Positions 6,677-15,723 are shown, counted from the first letter of the stretch. The stretch is 64,000 bases of DNA from Marinospirillum minutulum DSM 6287 (GCF_000422325.1 NZ_KE383818.1:124001-188000); one strand, 5' to 3'. The notes: a model not told the origin generated them from the letters alone. Program-made: numbers and translations.

Positions 6677-9174
6677 TGGGCGATTTAAAATTTACCGCCC
6701 ACCAAACCTGGCGCAGCGTTAAAGCAGGTGAATACCGTGTTTTATTAGCGTCACTTATTTTAGCCGTTGCCTGTGCCACACTTTTAGGGGTGGTGGGTGA
6801 ACGCATTCAAGGTGCGCTAGGCGAAGAAACTGCCCGAATTGCCGGCGGTGATTTAATTATTTCTGGCCGCAAACCTGCCAGTTTAGAACTTAAACAAAGC
6901 TTTACAGCAGCTAATTTAAACTGGTCAGAAAAAGTACAACTTACCAGCATGGCCAGTTTTGGTAATGAATTTTTATTGGTCAGTCTGAATGGTGTCGACA
7001 GCCATTACCCCTTGCTGGGTGAAGTGCGTTTGCAGGGCCAAGACAATAAAACGTGGAAGCAAAGCCAGCCACCTGCCTTGGGTGAAATTTGGATGGAGCC
7101 CGGCCTAGCTTTGCGCTTAGGTGCTCAGCTGGGTGAAGCAGTAAATGTGGGTGGGGTTAGTTTTCAGTTAACGGCGCTGTTACTTGAAACACCCGACCAA
7201 AGTGGTGGTTTTTCTAGTTTTTCGCCTAAAGCTTTGGTGCATTTAGACAGCCTAGAAGGTAGCCCTTTGTTGGGCAGTTTAAGCCGTGCTAGCTGGCGTT
7301 TGGGTGTGACAGGCGATGCAACCCTGCTTAGTAAGTTGGCGCTTATCCTGCCAGAAAAGTTAGAAGGCCATCAGCAGTTAAGGGATTTTGAAGAAAGCCA
7401 ACCGGGCATTGCCCGTGCCATGAATGAAGGGCAGCGCTACTTGGCTATGGCTGGTTTGGTCGCGGTTTTATTAGCAGCACTGGCGGTTGCTTTAGCAACC
7501 CAGCGTCAAACCAAACGCCAAGCAAAAGAAGTAGCTCTACTACGCTGCCTTGGGCAAACAAGAGCAAGGGTACAAAAGCTACTACTGCTACAACTTTTTT
7601 GGTTAGGTTTAGCAGCAGGAGGTATAGGTGGCCTGTTAGGTTATTTAGGTCACTGGGGATTAATTGAATTGCTTAGCCCAGTGCTGCCGTTAGCTTTACC
7701 TGCTGCCAGCTTTAAGCCGATGTTTGCTGCCATAATTTTAGCCTTATGGTTGTTGTTGGGTTTCTCTTTAGCCCCTTTATTAAGCTTGGGGCAGGTCAGC
7801 CCCTTGGCCGTTTTGCAGTCTCGCCCTTGGCAATTAAGTTATTCCGCTTGGCTTACCTACGGTTTGGCAGGCGTGGCAACCTTAGGCTTGGGCTGGTGGT
7901 TATCCGGCGACTGGTTGTTAACCTTGTGGACTTTGGCAGGTCTTGCGGCGGTTGGTTTATTGGTGGCAGGTTTGGGTTGGTTATTGCTGCGTTTACTGAT
8001 GAGCCAGCTAGAAAACCTGCCTTGGTATTGGCGGCAAGGTTTACGCCGTTTAGGGCGCAATTCAGCAGAAACCCTGTTGCAGTTGAGCACTTTTACCCTA
8101 GCTTTTACTGCGGTTTTATTAGTGGCAAGGGGTGGTGATCAGTTGATGAATGATTGGCAAAACCAATTGCCAGCCGAGCGCCCTAACCAGTTTGCGGTAG
8201 ACATCCAGCCCTATGAAAAACAAGCCTTTGCCGCAGTATTAGATGAACAAGGCTTAGCCCACAGCCAACTTTACCCTTTATTAAGGGCACGCTTAACTCA
8301 TATTAATGGTAAAGAAGCAGTAGAAGCAGTGCCCGATTCAGCGGCCAGCGACAATGCACTTAGGCGTGAATTAAACCTAACTTGGAGCGAAGCCCTGCCT
8401 GAAGGCAACACCCTTAAAGCCGGAGTTTGGTGGCCTAATTTACCAGCAGCTAAAGCTGATATTTTACCTGTGTCGGTTGAAGCCGATGTTGCCAAGCGTT
8501 TGAACTTAACACTCGGCGATAAGCTCACCTTTAATATGGCTGGCAGCCCTGTGCAAACCAGCATTGCCAGTATTCGTGAAGTGAAGTGGGAAAGCTTTAA
8601 CCCTAACTTTTATGTTATTTTTCCGCCCAAGGTGCTGGAAGACCAAGCGCATACCTTTTTGGCTAGCTTTGTGTTGCCAGAAGACGAAGCCGGTTTTATG
8701 CGCAGCTTAACCCAGCAGTTCCCGGGTGTGGCATTTTTAGATGTAAGAGCCATGCTAGCGCAGGCCGAAGGCATATTACGCCAGCTGAGTTTAGGCGTGC
8801 AGTATTTGCTGGGTTTTGTGTTGTTGGCCGGTTTATTAGTCACTTGGGCGCTAATGATGGCCAGCCTAGATGCACGCAAACGTGAGCAGGTATTGCTTAA
8901 AGTGCTGGGGGCTTCACGGCGCAATTTAGCCTCTCGCCAGGCCTTAGAGTTTTTACTATTAGGCGCTTTGGCTGGTACTTTGGCGGCGCTGTTAGGTGAG
9001 CTACTTTACAGCTTAATTGCTGGCAAACTGCTTAACTTGCCTTGGTCAGCTGCGCCGCTATTTTGGGTTTTACCACCGCTGGTGGGCGCTTTACTGCTGG
9101 CTGGTTTTGCGCATTTAGCCTTGCGTAAGTCGTTGCAAACAGCGCCGCACCAGCTTCTAAAAGAGCTAAGTTAG
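6673..9174 (+). CDS. ybbP: ABC transporter permease YbbP
   Basis: This 833-aa inner-membrane permease belongs to the FtsX/MacB superfamily. It has an N-terminal membrane helix (about 22-42) and a large periplasmic domain. Two FtsX-like membrane blocks follow (about 255-440 and 710-820) with a second periplasmic domain between them. Family features include ALATQRQTKRQAKEVALLR after the first FtsX helix and SLDARKREQVLLKVLGASR in the C-terminal block. It overlaps ybbA by 4 bp and is expected to pair with that ATPase. Such systems act on lipids or proteins at the outer face of the inner membrane. The cargo is unknown. Confidence 0.92.
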   Translation: MMGDLKFTAHQTWRSVKAGEYRVLLASLILAVACATLLGVVGERIQGALGEETARIAGGDLIISGRKPASLELKQSFTAANLNWSEKVQLTSMASFGNEFLLVSLNGVDSHYPLLGEVRLQGQDNKTWKQSQPPALGEIWMEPGLALRLGAQLGEAVNVGGVSFQLTALLLETPDQSGGFSSFSPKALVHLDSLEGSPLLGSLSRASWRLGVTGDATLLSKLALILPEKLEGHQQLRDFEESQPGIARAMNEGQRYLAMAGLVAVLLAALAVALATQRQTKRQAKEVALLRCLGQTRARVQKLLLLQLFWLGLAAGGIGGLLGYLGHWGLIELLSPVLPLALPAASFKPMFAAIILALWLLLGFSLAPLLSLGQVSPLAVLQSRPWQLSYSAWLTYGLAGVATLGLGWWLSGDWLLTLWTLAGLAAVGLLVAGLGWLLLRLLMSQLENLPWYWRQGLRRLGRNSAETLLQLSTFTLAFTAVLLVARGGDQLMNDWQNQLPAERPNQFAVDIQPYEKQAFAAVLDEQGLAHSQLYPLLRARLTHINGKEAVEAVPDSAASDNALRRELNLTWSEALPEGNTLKAGVWWPNLPAAKADILPVSVEADVAKRLNLTLGDKLTFNMAGSPVQTSIASIREVKWESFNPNFYVIFPPKVLEDQAHTFLASFVLPEDEAGFMRSLTQQFPGVAFLDVRAMLAQAEGILRQLSLGVQYLLGFVLLAGLLVTWALMMASLDARKREQVLLKVLGASRRNLASRQALEFLLLGALAGTLAALLGELLYSLIAGKLLNLPWSAAPLFWVLPPLVGALLLAGFAHLALRKSLQTAPHQLLKELS

Positions 9175-9223
9175 TCATTAATAAAACAAGCTAAGCCTGT
9201 GGTTTAGCGTCTCAGCTACTTGC

Positions 9224-9278
9224 GGTTCACCTTAGAGCCTTGCATTATGCACTACTACTAATGCAACTAAGGTGAGCC
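9224..9278 (+). promoter_or_regulatory. Long hairpin covering the ribosome binding site of the DUF3422 gene
   Basis: GGTTCACCTTAG (9224-9235) pairs with CTAAGGTGAGCC (9267-9278, one G-T pair). The inner TTGCATTA (9240-9247) pairs with TAATGCAA (9259-9266), with a 4-nt bulge on the left. The right outer arm contains AAGGTGA, the ribosome binding site of the TTG start at 9280. No T run follows, so it does not look like a ybbP terminator. Confidence 0.55.
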
Positions 9279-9279
9279 C

Positions 9280-10632
9280 TTGTCTGTTACTACTTCGCCC
9301 AATCGTTTAGCACTACCTAAGCTTCATCCAGCGCGTGATTCCCTTTATCACGAGCTGCATGCTAGGCCTTTTCCTGTTATTGGTAGCCCAGTGCGTGTTT
9401 CTCACCTTGCACTCTTATTAGATGAAGACGATAAACAGGCAGACTTTGACCACCTTTGTGAGCTTTGTCACCGTTATGGCGTTAACCCACCTTCGTCACA
9501 AGAAAATAGTTTTTACCAGCAGTTAGGTGATTTAAAAGTACGTTGGGAAAGGCACCTAGAGTTTGTAACCTATACTTTTATTCGTTCTGGCAAAAGTGAA
9601 GAAGCCTTTGCGCAACCCGCTTTATCGCTTCTTCCAGCCGATTGGTTAGAAAACATTCCTGGGCAACTGGTCGCAGGCTTACACCTAGAGGTTCAAGCTG
9701 CTGAAGACAAACCCCTAGATAGAGAAGAACTGGCAGACTGCTTTGAAGGTCAACGCTTGGTGAGTGGTCGATTAATGGAAGGTGCGGCAACCCTATGGAG
9801 TGCTTTTCGCTTACATGGCGACGGTTGCGGTCGCATCTTACTGCACAATCATGAGTTAAATGATAATCAAGCAGGTCGGTTGATTTTGCGTGTTTTAGAA
9901 CTAGAAACCTACCGCCTAATGGCTTTATTAGGTGCGCGACCAGCAAGGGATTTAGCACCCATTTTACGTCAGTTAGATCAACAACTTGCCAATATTATAA
10001 CGCGCCTGTCGGTTACAGAAGGTTTGGAAGATGAGCGCAGGTTGTTAGGTGAGCTAACCATTATGGCAGCACAAATTGAGCGACATAGCGCAGATACCAT
10101 TTCCCGCTTTTCAGCCACTCAAGCCTATTATCAGCTGGTAATGCGCCGATTAGACGAGCTGAAAGAAAGTGAGAATGTTCCTAATTTCACACTTAAAGCA
10201 TTTTTTGCACGCCGCTTAACACCCGCAGCCAACACTTGTGAGTCTACTAGTCGCCGTTTAGAAGATTTAGCTGCACGCATAGAGCGTGCTGGCGACCTTA
10301 TTCGTACGCGAGTTGATCTTAAGTTAGAAGAACAAAACCGCCGCTTACTTGCATCTATGAATCGTCGCTCTAGAGTACAGCTACGTATGCAAGAAACCGT
10401 TGAAGGTTTGTCTATTGCAGCAATCAGTTACTATGGCGTTAGTTTGTTAGGTTATTTGTTTGGAGCATTAGAGCCGCTAGGCTTACCCATTAATGTTAAT
10501 GTTGCTAAAGCAGCAGCTGTACCACTAGTGGTGGGCAGTGTTTGGTGGGTAACAAGACGCATTAAAAAATTTATAGTAGAAGCCAGTGACCCAGAAAGAG
10601 AAGGTCACCGCTCAGGATCAGAAGAAAGGTAA
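9280..10632 (+). CDS. DUF3422 family membrane protein
   Basis: This 450-aa protein matches the pattern of the DUF3422 family, found in many proteobacteria without an assigned function. It has the early motif ELHARPFPVI and a long mostly helical soluble region. Two hydrophobic helices lie near the C-terminus (about 392-410 and 418-438, within ISYYGVSLLGYLFGAL and AAAVPLVVGSVWWV), followed by a basic tail. The start is a TTG with AAGGTGA just upstream, and that site lies inside a stable hairpin. A BolA-type gene follows after 6 bp, so the two are probably co-transcribed. Confidence 0.8.
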   Translation: MSVTTSPNRLALPKLHPARDSLYHELHARPFPVIGSPVRVSHLALLLDEDDKQADFDHLCELCHRYGVNPPSSQENSFYQQLGDLKVRWERHLEFVTYTFIRSGKSEEAFAQPALSLLPADWLENIPGQLVAGLHLEVQAAEDKPLDREELADCFEGQRLVSGRLMEGAATLWSAFRLHGDGCGRILLHNHELNDNQAGRLILRVLELETYRLMALLGARPARDLAPILRQLDQQLANIITRLSVTEGLEDERRLLGELTIMAAQIERHSADTISRFSATQAYYQLVMRRLDELKESENVPNFTLKAFFARRLTPAANTCESTSRRLEDLAARIERAGDLIRTRVDLKLEEQNRRLLASMNRRSRVQLRMQETVEGLSIAAISYYGVSLLGYLFGALEPLGLPINVNVAKAAAVPLVVGSVWWVTRRIKKFIVEASDPEREGHRSGSEER

Positions 10633-10638
10633 AAGACA

Positions 10639-10953
10639 ATGGCAAAAGTAGAAGCAGCAATACGTAGTAAGTTAGAAACAGCCTTGCAGCTAGAATTTAT
10701 AGCAATAGAAAATGAAAGTGACCAACATGCTGGCCCACCGGGTCGCGAAAGCCATTTTAAGCTGACTTTAGTTAGCGAAGACTTTAATGGACTACTAGCG
10801 GTAAAACGCCATCAAAAAATTTATGGGCTACTTGCAGAAGAAATGGCAGGACCTGTTCACGCTTTAGCGCTGCACCTGCATACACCTAAAGAATGGTTAG
10901 CCAAGGGTGAACAGCGTCCAGATTCACCCAATTGCTTAGGGGTAGGGAGTTAG
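10639..10953 (+). CDS. BolA family protein
   Basis: BolA-fold proteins work with monothiol glutaredoxins in iron-sulfur handling and, for BolA proper, in morphology and stress control. The 104-aa protein has the family pattern of an N-terminal helix, the histidine-bearing turn in GPPGRESHFKLTLVS (about 32-46), the central VKRHQKIYGLL and the C-terminal HALALHLHTPKEW. It is 6 bp downstream of the DUF3422 gene and convergent with slyX. It looks closer to BolA than to the shorter IbaG. Confidence 0.88.
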   Translation: MAKVEAAIRSKLETALQLEFIAIENESDQHAGPPGRESHFKLTLVSEDFNGLLAVKRHQKIYGLLAEEMAGPVHALALHLHTPKEWLAKGEQRPDSPNCLGVGS

Positions 10954-10979
10954 TATTTTATAGCACTGGGTCAAGTGGT

Positions 10980-11204
10980 TTAATAATGCGGTGGCCTTTC
11001 ATCGGCAGCCGTGGGCTGGTCGCCTTGCTGTTCATTTGCTTGTTGTATTTCTTTAAAGCGCTGCGCCATTAGTTGCAGTTGCTCTTGCAACACTAGGATG
11101 TCACGTTGCTGCAAAATTACCTGCTGGTTTAGCTGCTCAATTAGGTCATCTTGGAAAGCAAGTTGTGATTCTAAGCCTATGAGACGTTTTTCGTATTGCT
11201 TCAT
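10980..11204 (-). CDS. slyX: SlyX family protein
   Basis: SlyX proteins are short coiled coils of unknown role. This 74-aa copy is almost wholly heptad-like from residue 5 to 55 (LESQLAFQDDLIEQLNQQV) and ends with the family's PPHY tail. It is convergent with the bolA-like gene, with 26 bp between the stops and no obvious terminator. AGGT lies upstream of the ATG at 11204. Confidence 0.9.
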   Translation of the reverse strand: MKQYEKRLIGLESQLAFQDDLIEQLNQQVILQQRDILVLQEQLQLMAQRFKEIQQANEQQGDQPTAADERPPHY

Positions 11205-11251
11205 ATCACTTTACCTCTTACCTTGTATAAGCATTTGTCGTCAGACGTGGT

Positions 11252-11257
11252 TATAAT
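11252..11257 (+). promoter_or_regulatory. Candidate -10 element before the cold-shock gene
   Basis: A perfect TATAAT lies 65 bp before the start of the membrane cold-shock gene, in the space shared with the divergent slyX. No good -35 hexamer stands at the usual 16-18 bp spacing, so this is tentative. Confidence 0.35.
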
Positions 11258-11321
11258 GTGTACCGGTTAATTAATGCCGTTTACTTTTTTTTCCCTAGTA
11301 CCTTGGATTTAGAGAAACTAT

Positions 11322-11783
11322 ATGTTGAATAATACACTGATAAGAAATGTTCTGGTGAGCCTTCTAGTTGCTTTGCTTGCCCCTGTTTTGCTACCTCTGC
11401 TACTCGCTTCCCCAGACTTTGCTTTTGATGCTTCTGCTGCAATTAAAGTCTACCTAATGGTTTTTGCTCTTCTCTTTTTAGCAGCAACGCTTAACGAATT
11501 ATTACGCGCTAAAGCGAGTCAAATTAACTACGAATCCGCCTATGCCGATAACGAAGAGCAGGATAACGATGCAAGTCGTGAAGAAGGCATAGTGAAATGG
11601 TTCAATATCAATAAGGGTTATGGCTTTATCATACGCGACAGTGGTGGAGAGGTTTTTGTCCATTTTCGTTCTATCCGTGGCACAGGTCATCGTACGCTAC
11701 GTGAAGGCCAGAAAGTTAAATTCTCTTCTGTAGAAGGAGAAAAAGGCTTACAGGCTGAAGATGTTTCTATTCTTAGCCGTTAA
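11322..11783 (+). CDS. Membrane-anchored cold-shock domain protein
   Basis: The C-terminal 67 residues form a CspA-type nucleic-acid-binding domain, with the start EEGIVKWFNINKGYGFI (containing RNP1) and VFVHFRSI (RNP2). Unlike ordinary 70-aa Csp proteins, this 153-aa protein begins with two hydrophobic helices (about 9-29 and 40-60), joined to the domain by an acidic linker (about 72-86). It should sit in the inner membrane with the RNA-binding domain probably in the cytosol. It is followed after 23 bp by the beta-barrel gene. The role is unknown, perhaps binding mRNA at the membrane. Confidence 0.85.
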   Translation: MLNNTLIRNVLVSLLVALLAPVLLPLLLASPDFAFDASAAIKVYLMVFALLFLAATLNELLRAKASQINYESAYADNEEQDNDASREEGIVKWFNINKGYGFIIRDSGGEVFVHFRSIRGTGHRTLREGQKVKFSSVEGEKGLQAEDVSILSR

Positions 11784-11806
11784 GTCTTAAGAAAGGTCAC
11801 TTTAAG

Positions 11807-12556
11807 TTGAATAAACTATTACTCGCTTTAGCAGCCAGCTTTTTGTTGGCAGCTGAAGCTGCTTATGCAAAGCAAGACCAGTCAGCCTTATTTTTAACGC
11901 CTTCTTTGGGTTACACCTATATCTCACAAGAAGCGAGTGATGCCGATTATGACTTAAACGGTAATATTTATATGCTTAATGTTGACTTAGAAATCATTAG
12001 CAATGGCATGGCCTACCACCGTTTAAGCCTAGGTCACAACTTTGCAGGCAGTGCTACGCAAGAATATGCAAAGGTTAAGGAAGACACAGAAATAGACCAA
12101 GCCCAAGCTTCTTATCATGTTGGAGTGATGAACTTATCCAGCTTTACGGGTGATTTTTCTTTATGGACAGGCTTAGGTTGGCAAGCAACAAAAATGACCA
12201 GCAAGGCCCTAACGGGTTTAGAACCTGAAATCACGCGTATGCATTATATGTATGTGCCTTTTGGTATTGAGCTAGCTCTGCACCATGCAGCAAGTAGTTA
12301 TTGGGTTATAGGCAGTGAATACCGTTTGGTAATGCGTGGTTGGGAGAAATATCAAACGTTAGATGCCAGTCACCCGCAGCAAACCGATATGCTTGCTTAT
12401 TCTGCTTGGGTTGGAATGGACTATATAACAACGAATAAACGCGCTTTAACAACCCGGTTAAGCTTTGATCAGTGGAAAGTTGATTCTGCCATGGAAGATG
12501 AGATTGCAGACAGCAACTTAAAGCTGATTAATTTTGAACTAGGCGTAAGATTCTAA
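11807..12556 (+). CDS. Putative outer-membrane beta-barrel protein
   Basis: I do not recognise a named family. The 249-aa product starts at a TTG with AAAGG about 10 bases upstream and has a clear signal peptide ending AYA near residue 21. The mature part alternates polar and hydrophobic residues (for example GLGWQATKM, YWVIGSEYRLVM) and ends LGVRF with a terminal aromatic residue, the usual outer-membrane barrel signal. It lies between the cold-shock gene and another exported protein on the same strand, so the three may be one transcript. Confidence 0.6.
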   Translation: MNKLLLALAASFLLAAEAAYAKQDQSALFLTPSLGYTYISQEASDADYDLNGNIYMLNVDLEIISNGMAYHRLSLGHNFAGSATQEYAKVKEDTEIDQAQASYHVGVMNLSSFTGDFSLWTGLGWQATKMTSKALTGLEPEITRMHYMYVPFGIELALHHAASSYWVIGSEYRLVMRGWEKYQTLDASHPQQTDMLAYSAWVGMDYITTNKRALTTRLSFDQWKVDSAMEDEIADSNLKLINFELGVRF

Positions 12557-12583
12557 TTTAACTACTTGGTGTTGGAGATGGGC

Positions 12584-13189
12584 GTGCGTCTAGTTGCTTT
12601 TTTTAGCTTGTTTTTACTGGTTAGCCCTAGTGTGCTAGCTGAAACAGAAATGCTTAGCCGTTTTGGTGTAACCCTTTATTTACCCGACAACTGGCGCTTA
12701 CTAAGCCTAGATGAGTTAAATGCTGTAGATGAAGCAGATAGCTTAAGTAAAGAGTCGGTCGATGTGCAGCTAAAAGGGCGGGAAAAGCTATCCAAAACTA
12801 TGCAAGCTGGTAACTTAGAGCTTATTTTTAATACTGAAAAGGTTAAAAATACTGGCGGCTTCTATGACAATATCACCTTAATAGAAACCCAAGACCAAGT
12901 ACCTGAAGCCGCAGCACAAATAAAATCAACCTGTGCCGCCTTACCAAGCCTGCTGAGTCGTACACTAGGGCGAGAAGTTAAGCTAGATACTTGTGAAGGT
13001 CGTAGTGTGCAAGACTACCCAGCATTTGTGCTTTCTTATGCTGGCGATACCGCCAACACTCGCATTATTCAATATATGTTGCAGCTAGAACAAAACCGAA
13101 GCCTTGTGCTGACGCTGACCTATCATAATGAAAGCTTGGCAGCAGTTGAAGATTTTGAATCCGCTGTACAAGGCTTAAGGTTTAACTAA
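12584..13189 (+). CDS. Exported protein of unknown function
   Basis: This is a predicted periplasmic protein of 201 aa with no family that I can name. The GTG at 12584 is preferred because GGAG lies 6 bases before it. The ATG at 12578 directly abuts that site, and the TTG at 12566 has none. From this start the product opens with a compact signal peptide (MRLVAFFSLFLLV, cleavage after VLA). Two cysteines (in STCAAL and DTCEGR) could form a disulfide. It is convergent with the 13191-14476 pair, with one base between the stops. Confidence 0.55.
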   Translation: MRLVAFFSLFLLVSPSVLAETEMLSRFGVTLYLPDNWRLLSLDELNAVDEADSLSKESVDVQLKGREKLSKTMQAGNLELIFNTEKVKNTGGFYDNITLIETQDQVPEAAAQIKSTCAALPSLLSRTLGREVKLDTCEGRSVQDYPAFVLSYAGDTANTRIIQYMLQLEQNRSLVLTLTYHNESLAAVEDFESAVQGLRFN

Positions 13190-13190
13190 T

Positions 13191-13664
13191 CTAAAAATAA
13201 GTGCCCTTAGGGTCTTGTAGCTTAATTTTGCCCTCTTGTACTTGCTTGTCTAAATGATTAAAAAAAGGTGCTAGTACCTGTGCAAGTTCTTCTGTTGCAG
13301 AAAGCTTAGATTGTAAATAAAGCGCTTCTTCTTCTACTTGGCTAATACGGCGTTGTGATAAGTTTTCTCTTAAAGCTTTAGCAAGGGGTTTGCCTCTAAA
13401 CCTGCGTAACAAACAAGCCAAGGCTTCTAAAGAAGCTTCATTTAAAAGTAATTGCCGCTCCCTGATACCTAATAACATAAGGCTTTCAAGCAGCGTAAGA
13501 TAAAAGCTGTTAATGAGTTTTTGTGTTTCTTGTTCAGCTACACCTAACTGTTCATTTAGAGTTGCTGTTAGCAATAAGCCTTCATGTAAATTCATTTGTA
13601 GTGTTAAAGACTGGTCTTGCAGCTCTAGCTGACCATTGTTAACCCTAGGGACAAGGCTCATCAT
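13191..13664 (-). CDS. Unassigned protein, second of a coupled pair
   Basis: I do not recognise this 157-aa protein. It has no signal peptide or membrane segment. Most of it is predicted helical and leucine-rich (for example LINSFYLTLLESLMLLG), with a short basic stretch (LLRRFRGKPLAKALRENLSQRR). Its ATG overlaps the upstream gene's stop (ATGA), so the two are translationally coupled and probably interact. No hairpin terminator is seen in the single base before the convergent gene. Confidence 0.5.
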   Translation of the reverse strand: MMSLVPRVNNGQLELQDQSLTLQMNLHEGLLLTATLNEQLGVAEQETQKLINSFYLTLLESLMLLGIRERQLLLNEASLEALACLLRRFRGKPLAKALRENLSQRRISQVEEEALYLQSKLSATEELAQVLAPFFNHLDKQVQEGKIKLQDPKGTYF

Positions 13665-14476
13665 TTCTTCCTGTTTTTAAGTAGTTTCTTTAAATCTTTT
13701 AACTCTTGATTCAACTTAGCCAGTAGGCTTCTTAACTCTGCTTCATCTACCCTTGCTTGGCTTTTACTTTCTAGTTGTTGGTAATTTTTTTCAGGCAGAA
13801 TGCTTTGTAGCTGAGTAAAGAAGCTGGTGATCTCTAGCATTCTACAAGCTGAAAATACTAAAACTAACTCTTTGCCACCTAGCCCTTTCAAAATAAGCCT
13901 TAAATTGGAGCGGGGCAGTTCACTTAGGTTGGTAAGGAAGGTGGTTGCGCGGGTGTTAAAGCTAGAACTGCTAGCAAGCGAATTAGTTGTTTCGGTTTCT
14001 TCATCAAGCGGTGTTGGGTTAAGGGCTTGGATAAGTGGCTGCAAAGCTTCTAACGCTGTAACAACTTCGGCAATAGATGAAGCAGGTTCAGTGTTTAGCT
14101 GATTAGTAAACTCCTCAAGGCTAGTAAAAATAGGCGACTGAATTTGACCTATAGCTTTTAACAGGCGTTTAGCTAATTCAGGTTGTTCTTTTTTAGTAAA
14201 ACGAACCAAGGCTAACCAGTGAGGTTGGTGGCTGGCCTGAATAACTTGCATTAGTTGTTCGTTATCCAGCTCTAAAAGGTTGGCAAGAACACTTTTTAAC
14301 TTTTCTAGCTTAGTTGTTAAATCTTGCCAGTAGTTAGGCTGCTCGTAGAGGGCATTTAATAACACCTCGGCAAGCTCATCTTTTAAGGCCGTGACTTGAG
14401 AAGAATTGAGCGAGGCACGGCAAGCACCAAGATTTAATTCAAACTTATCGGCTGAAGCGTTAACACTGATATCCAT
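13661..14476 (-). CDS. Unassigned helical protein, first of a coupled pair
   Basis: This 271-aa cytosolic protein is helix-rich, with a serine/threonine-rich linker near 160-175 and a basic lysine-rich tail (KDLKKLLKNRKK). The segment RLILKGLGGKELVLVFSACR (about 193-212) and the helices after it look loosely like the C-terminal motor domain of FliG, but conserved FliG charges are not clearly present. The similarity is only a suggestion. The upstream 143 bp are shared with the divergent prfB. The stop overlaps the next gene by 4 bp. Confidence 0.45.
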   Translation of the reverse strand: MDISVNASADKFELNLGACRASLNSSQVTALKDELAEVLLNALYEQPNYWQDLTTKLEKLKSVLANLLELDNEQLMQVIQASHQPHWLALVRFTKKEQPELAKRLLKAIGQIQSPIFTSLEEFTNQLNTEPASSIAEVVTALEALQPLIQALNPTPLDEETETTNSLASSSSFNTRATTFLTNLSELPRSNLRLILKGLGGKELVLVFSACRMLEITSFFTQLQSILPEKNYQQLESKSQARVDEAELRSLLAKLNQELKDLKKLLKNRKK

Positions 14477-14620
14477 AGGTAACTCTTAAGTTAGTAACAA
14501 CAAATCTACCACTAGTCTAACGGCTTGGTTATAGGATGCTAGCCGCTAGCAGGGGATTTGGGTAAAATAGCACGTTTATTTATATAAATTCATCTTACCC
14601 TGTTGGAGCAAGCCTTCCTT

Positions 14621-15719
14621 ATGTTGGAAATTAACCCGCTAGTCTCCCTAATCAAAAACCTGCAAGAACGCACCCAAGTTCTTAGGGGGTATCTTTGACT
14701 ATGCCGAGAAAAAAGATCGATTAGAAGAAGTCACTCGTGAATTAGAGCAGCCAGACGTTTGGAATGCACCAGAACGTGCTCAGGCACTAGGTAAAGAGCG
14801 CTCTGATTTAGAAAGCCTTGTTAATATTTTTGAAAACTTAGCTACTGGCCTAGTTGATGCTAAAGATCTGTTAGAGTTGGCTGGCGCTGAAGACGATGAG
14901 GAAACTTATCAAGCCGTTGAAGCCGATTTAAACGAATTGCAAAAACAGTTGGAAGGCTTAGAGTTTCGCCGTATGTTTTCGGGTGAAATGGACGCTAATT
15001 CAGCTTTCTTGGAAATTCAAGCAGGCTCAGGTGGTACAGAAGCCCAAGACTGGGCAGAAATGCTCTTGCGTATGTATTTGCGCTGGGCTGATGACCATGA
15101 GTTTAAGGCTGAAATAGTCGAGATTTCAGCAGGTGATGTTGCGGGTATTAAGTCTGCCACTATTAGTGTAGAAGGAAGTTATGCTTATGGTTGGTTAAGA
15201 ACGGAAACCGGCGTGCACCGTTTAGTGCGTAAAAGCCCATTTGACTCAGGCGGTCGCAGGCACACTTCGTTTACTTCTGTGTTTGTTTCGCCTGAGGTAG
15301 ACGACAGCTTTGAAATAGATATTAACCCAGCCGATTTACGCATTGATGTTTACCGTGCCTCGGGTGCAGGTGGACAGCACGTTAACCGAACCGAATCAGC
15401 GGTGCGTATTACTCACCTGCCCACCAATACCGTAGTGGCTTGTCAGGCTGGGCGATCGCAGCACCAAAACAAAGACTTTGCTATGAAACAGCTAAAGTCA
15501 CGTTTATTTGAACTAGAAATGCACAAGCGTAATGCTGAAAAGCAAAAGCTTGAAGATTCAAAATCAGACATAGGTTGGGGCAGCCAAATCCGCTCCTATG
15601 TTTTAGATGATTCACGTATTAAGGACTTGCGTACCAATATAGAAACACGCAATACCCAGGCCGTGTTAGATGGTGACCTGGATAAATTCATTGAAGCCAG
15701 TTTAAAGCAAGGTCTATAA
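14621..15719 (+). CDS. prfB: Peptide chain release factor 2, with programmed +1 frameshift
   Basis: RF2 recognises UGA and UAA stop codons and releases the finished peptide. The reading frame starts at ATG 14621, runs 25 codons to an in-frame TGA at 14696-14698, and resumes in the +1 frame at 14697 to give a 365-aa protein. The stop-codon recognition motif SPF (in RKSPFDSGG) and the catalytic GGQ (in [12 protein letters not shown]) are both present. The low-RF2 state lets ribosomes shift and complete the protein, so the gene is autoregulated. lysS follows after 4 bp, as in E. coli. Confidence 0.97.
14684..14699 (+). promoter_or_regulatory. prfB frameshift signal
   Basis: AGGGGGTATCTTTGAC is the classic signal: an internal Shine-Dalgarno-like AGGGGG, 3 bases, the slippery CTT, then TGA C. 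Ribosomes waiting on the poorly recognised UGA-C slip +1 onto UUU. Confidence 0.97.
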
Positions 15720-15723
15720 AGCT

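Noticed and set aside
7746-8138. 130-aa + strand open frame inside ybbP
   Set aside because: It lies wholly within the well-supported ybbP frame, has no ribosome binding site and reads as a shadow of its coding bias.
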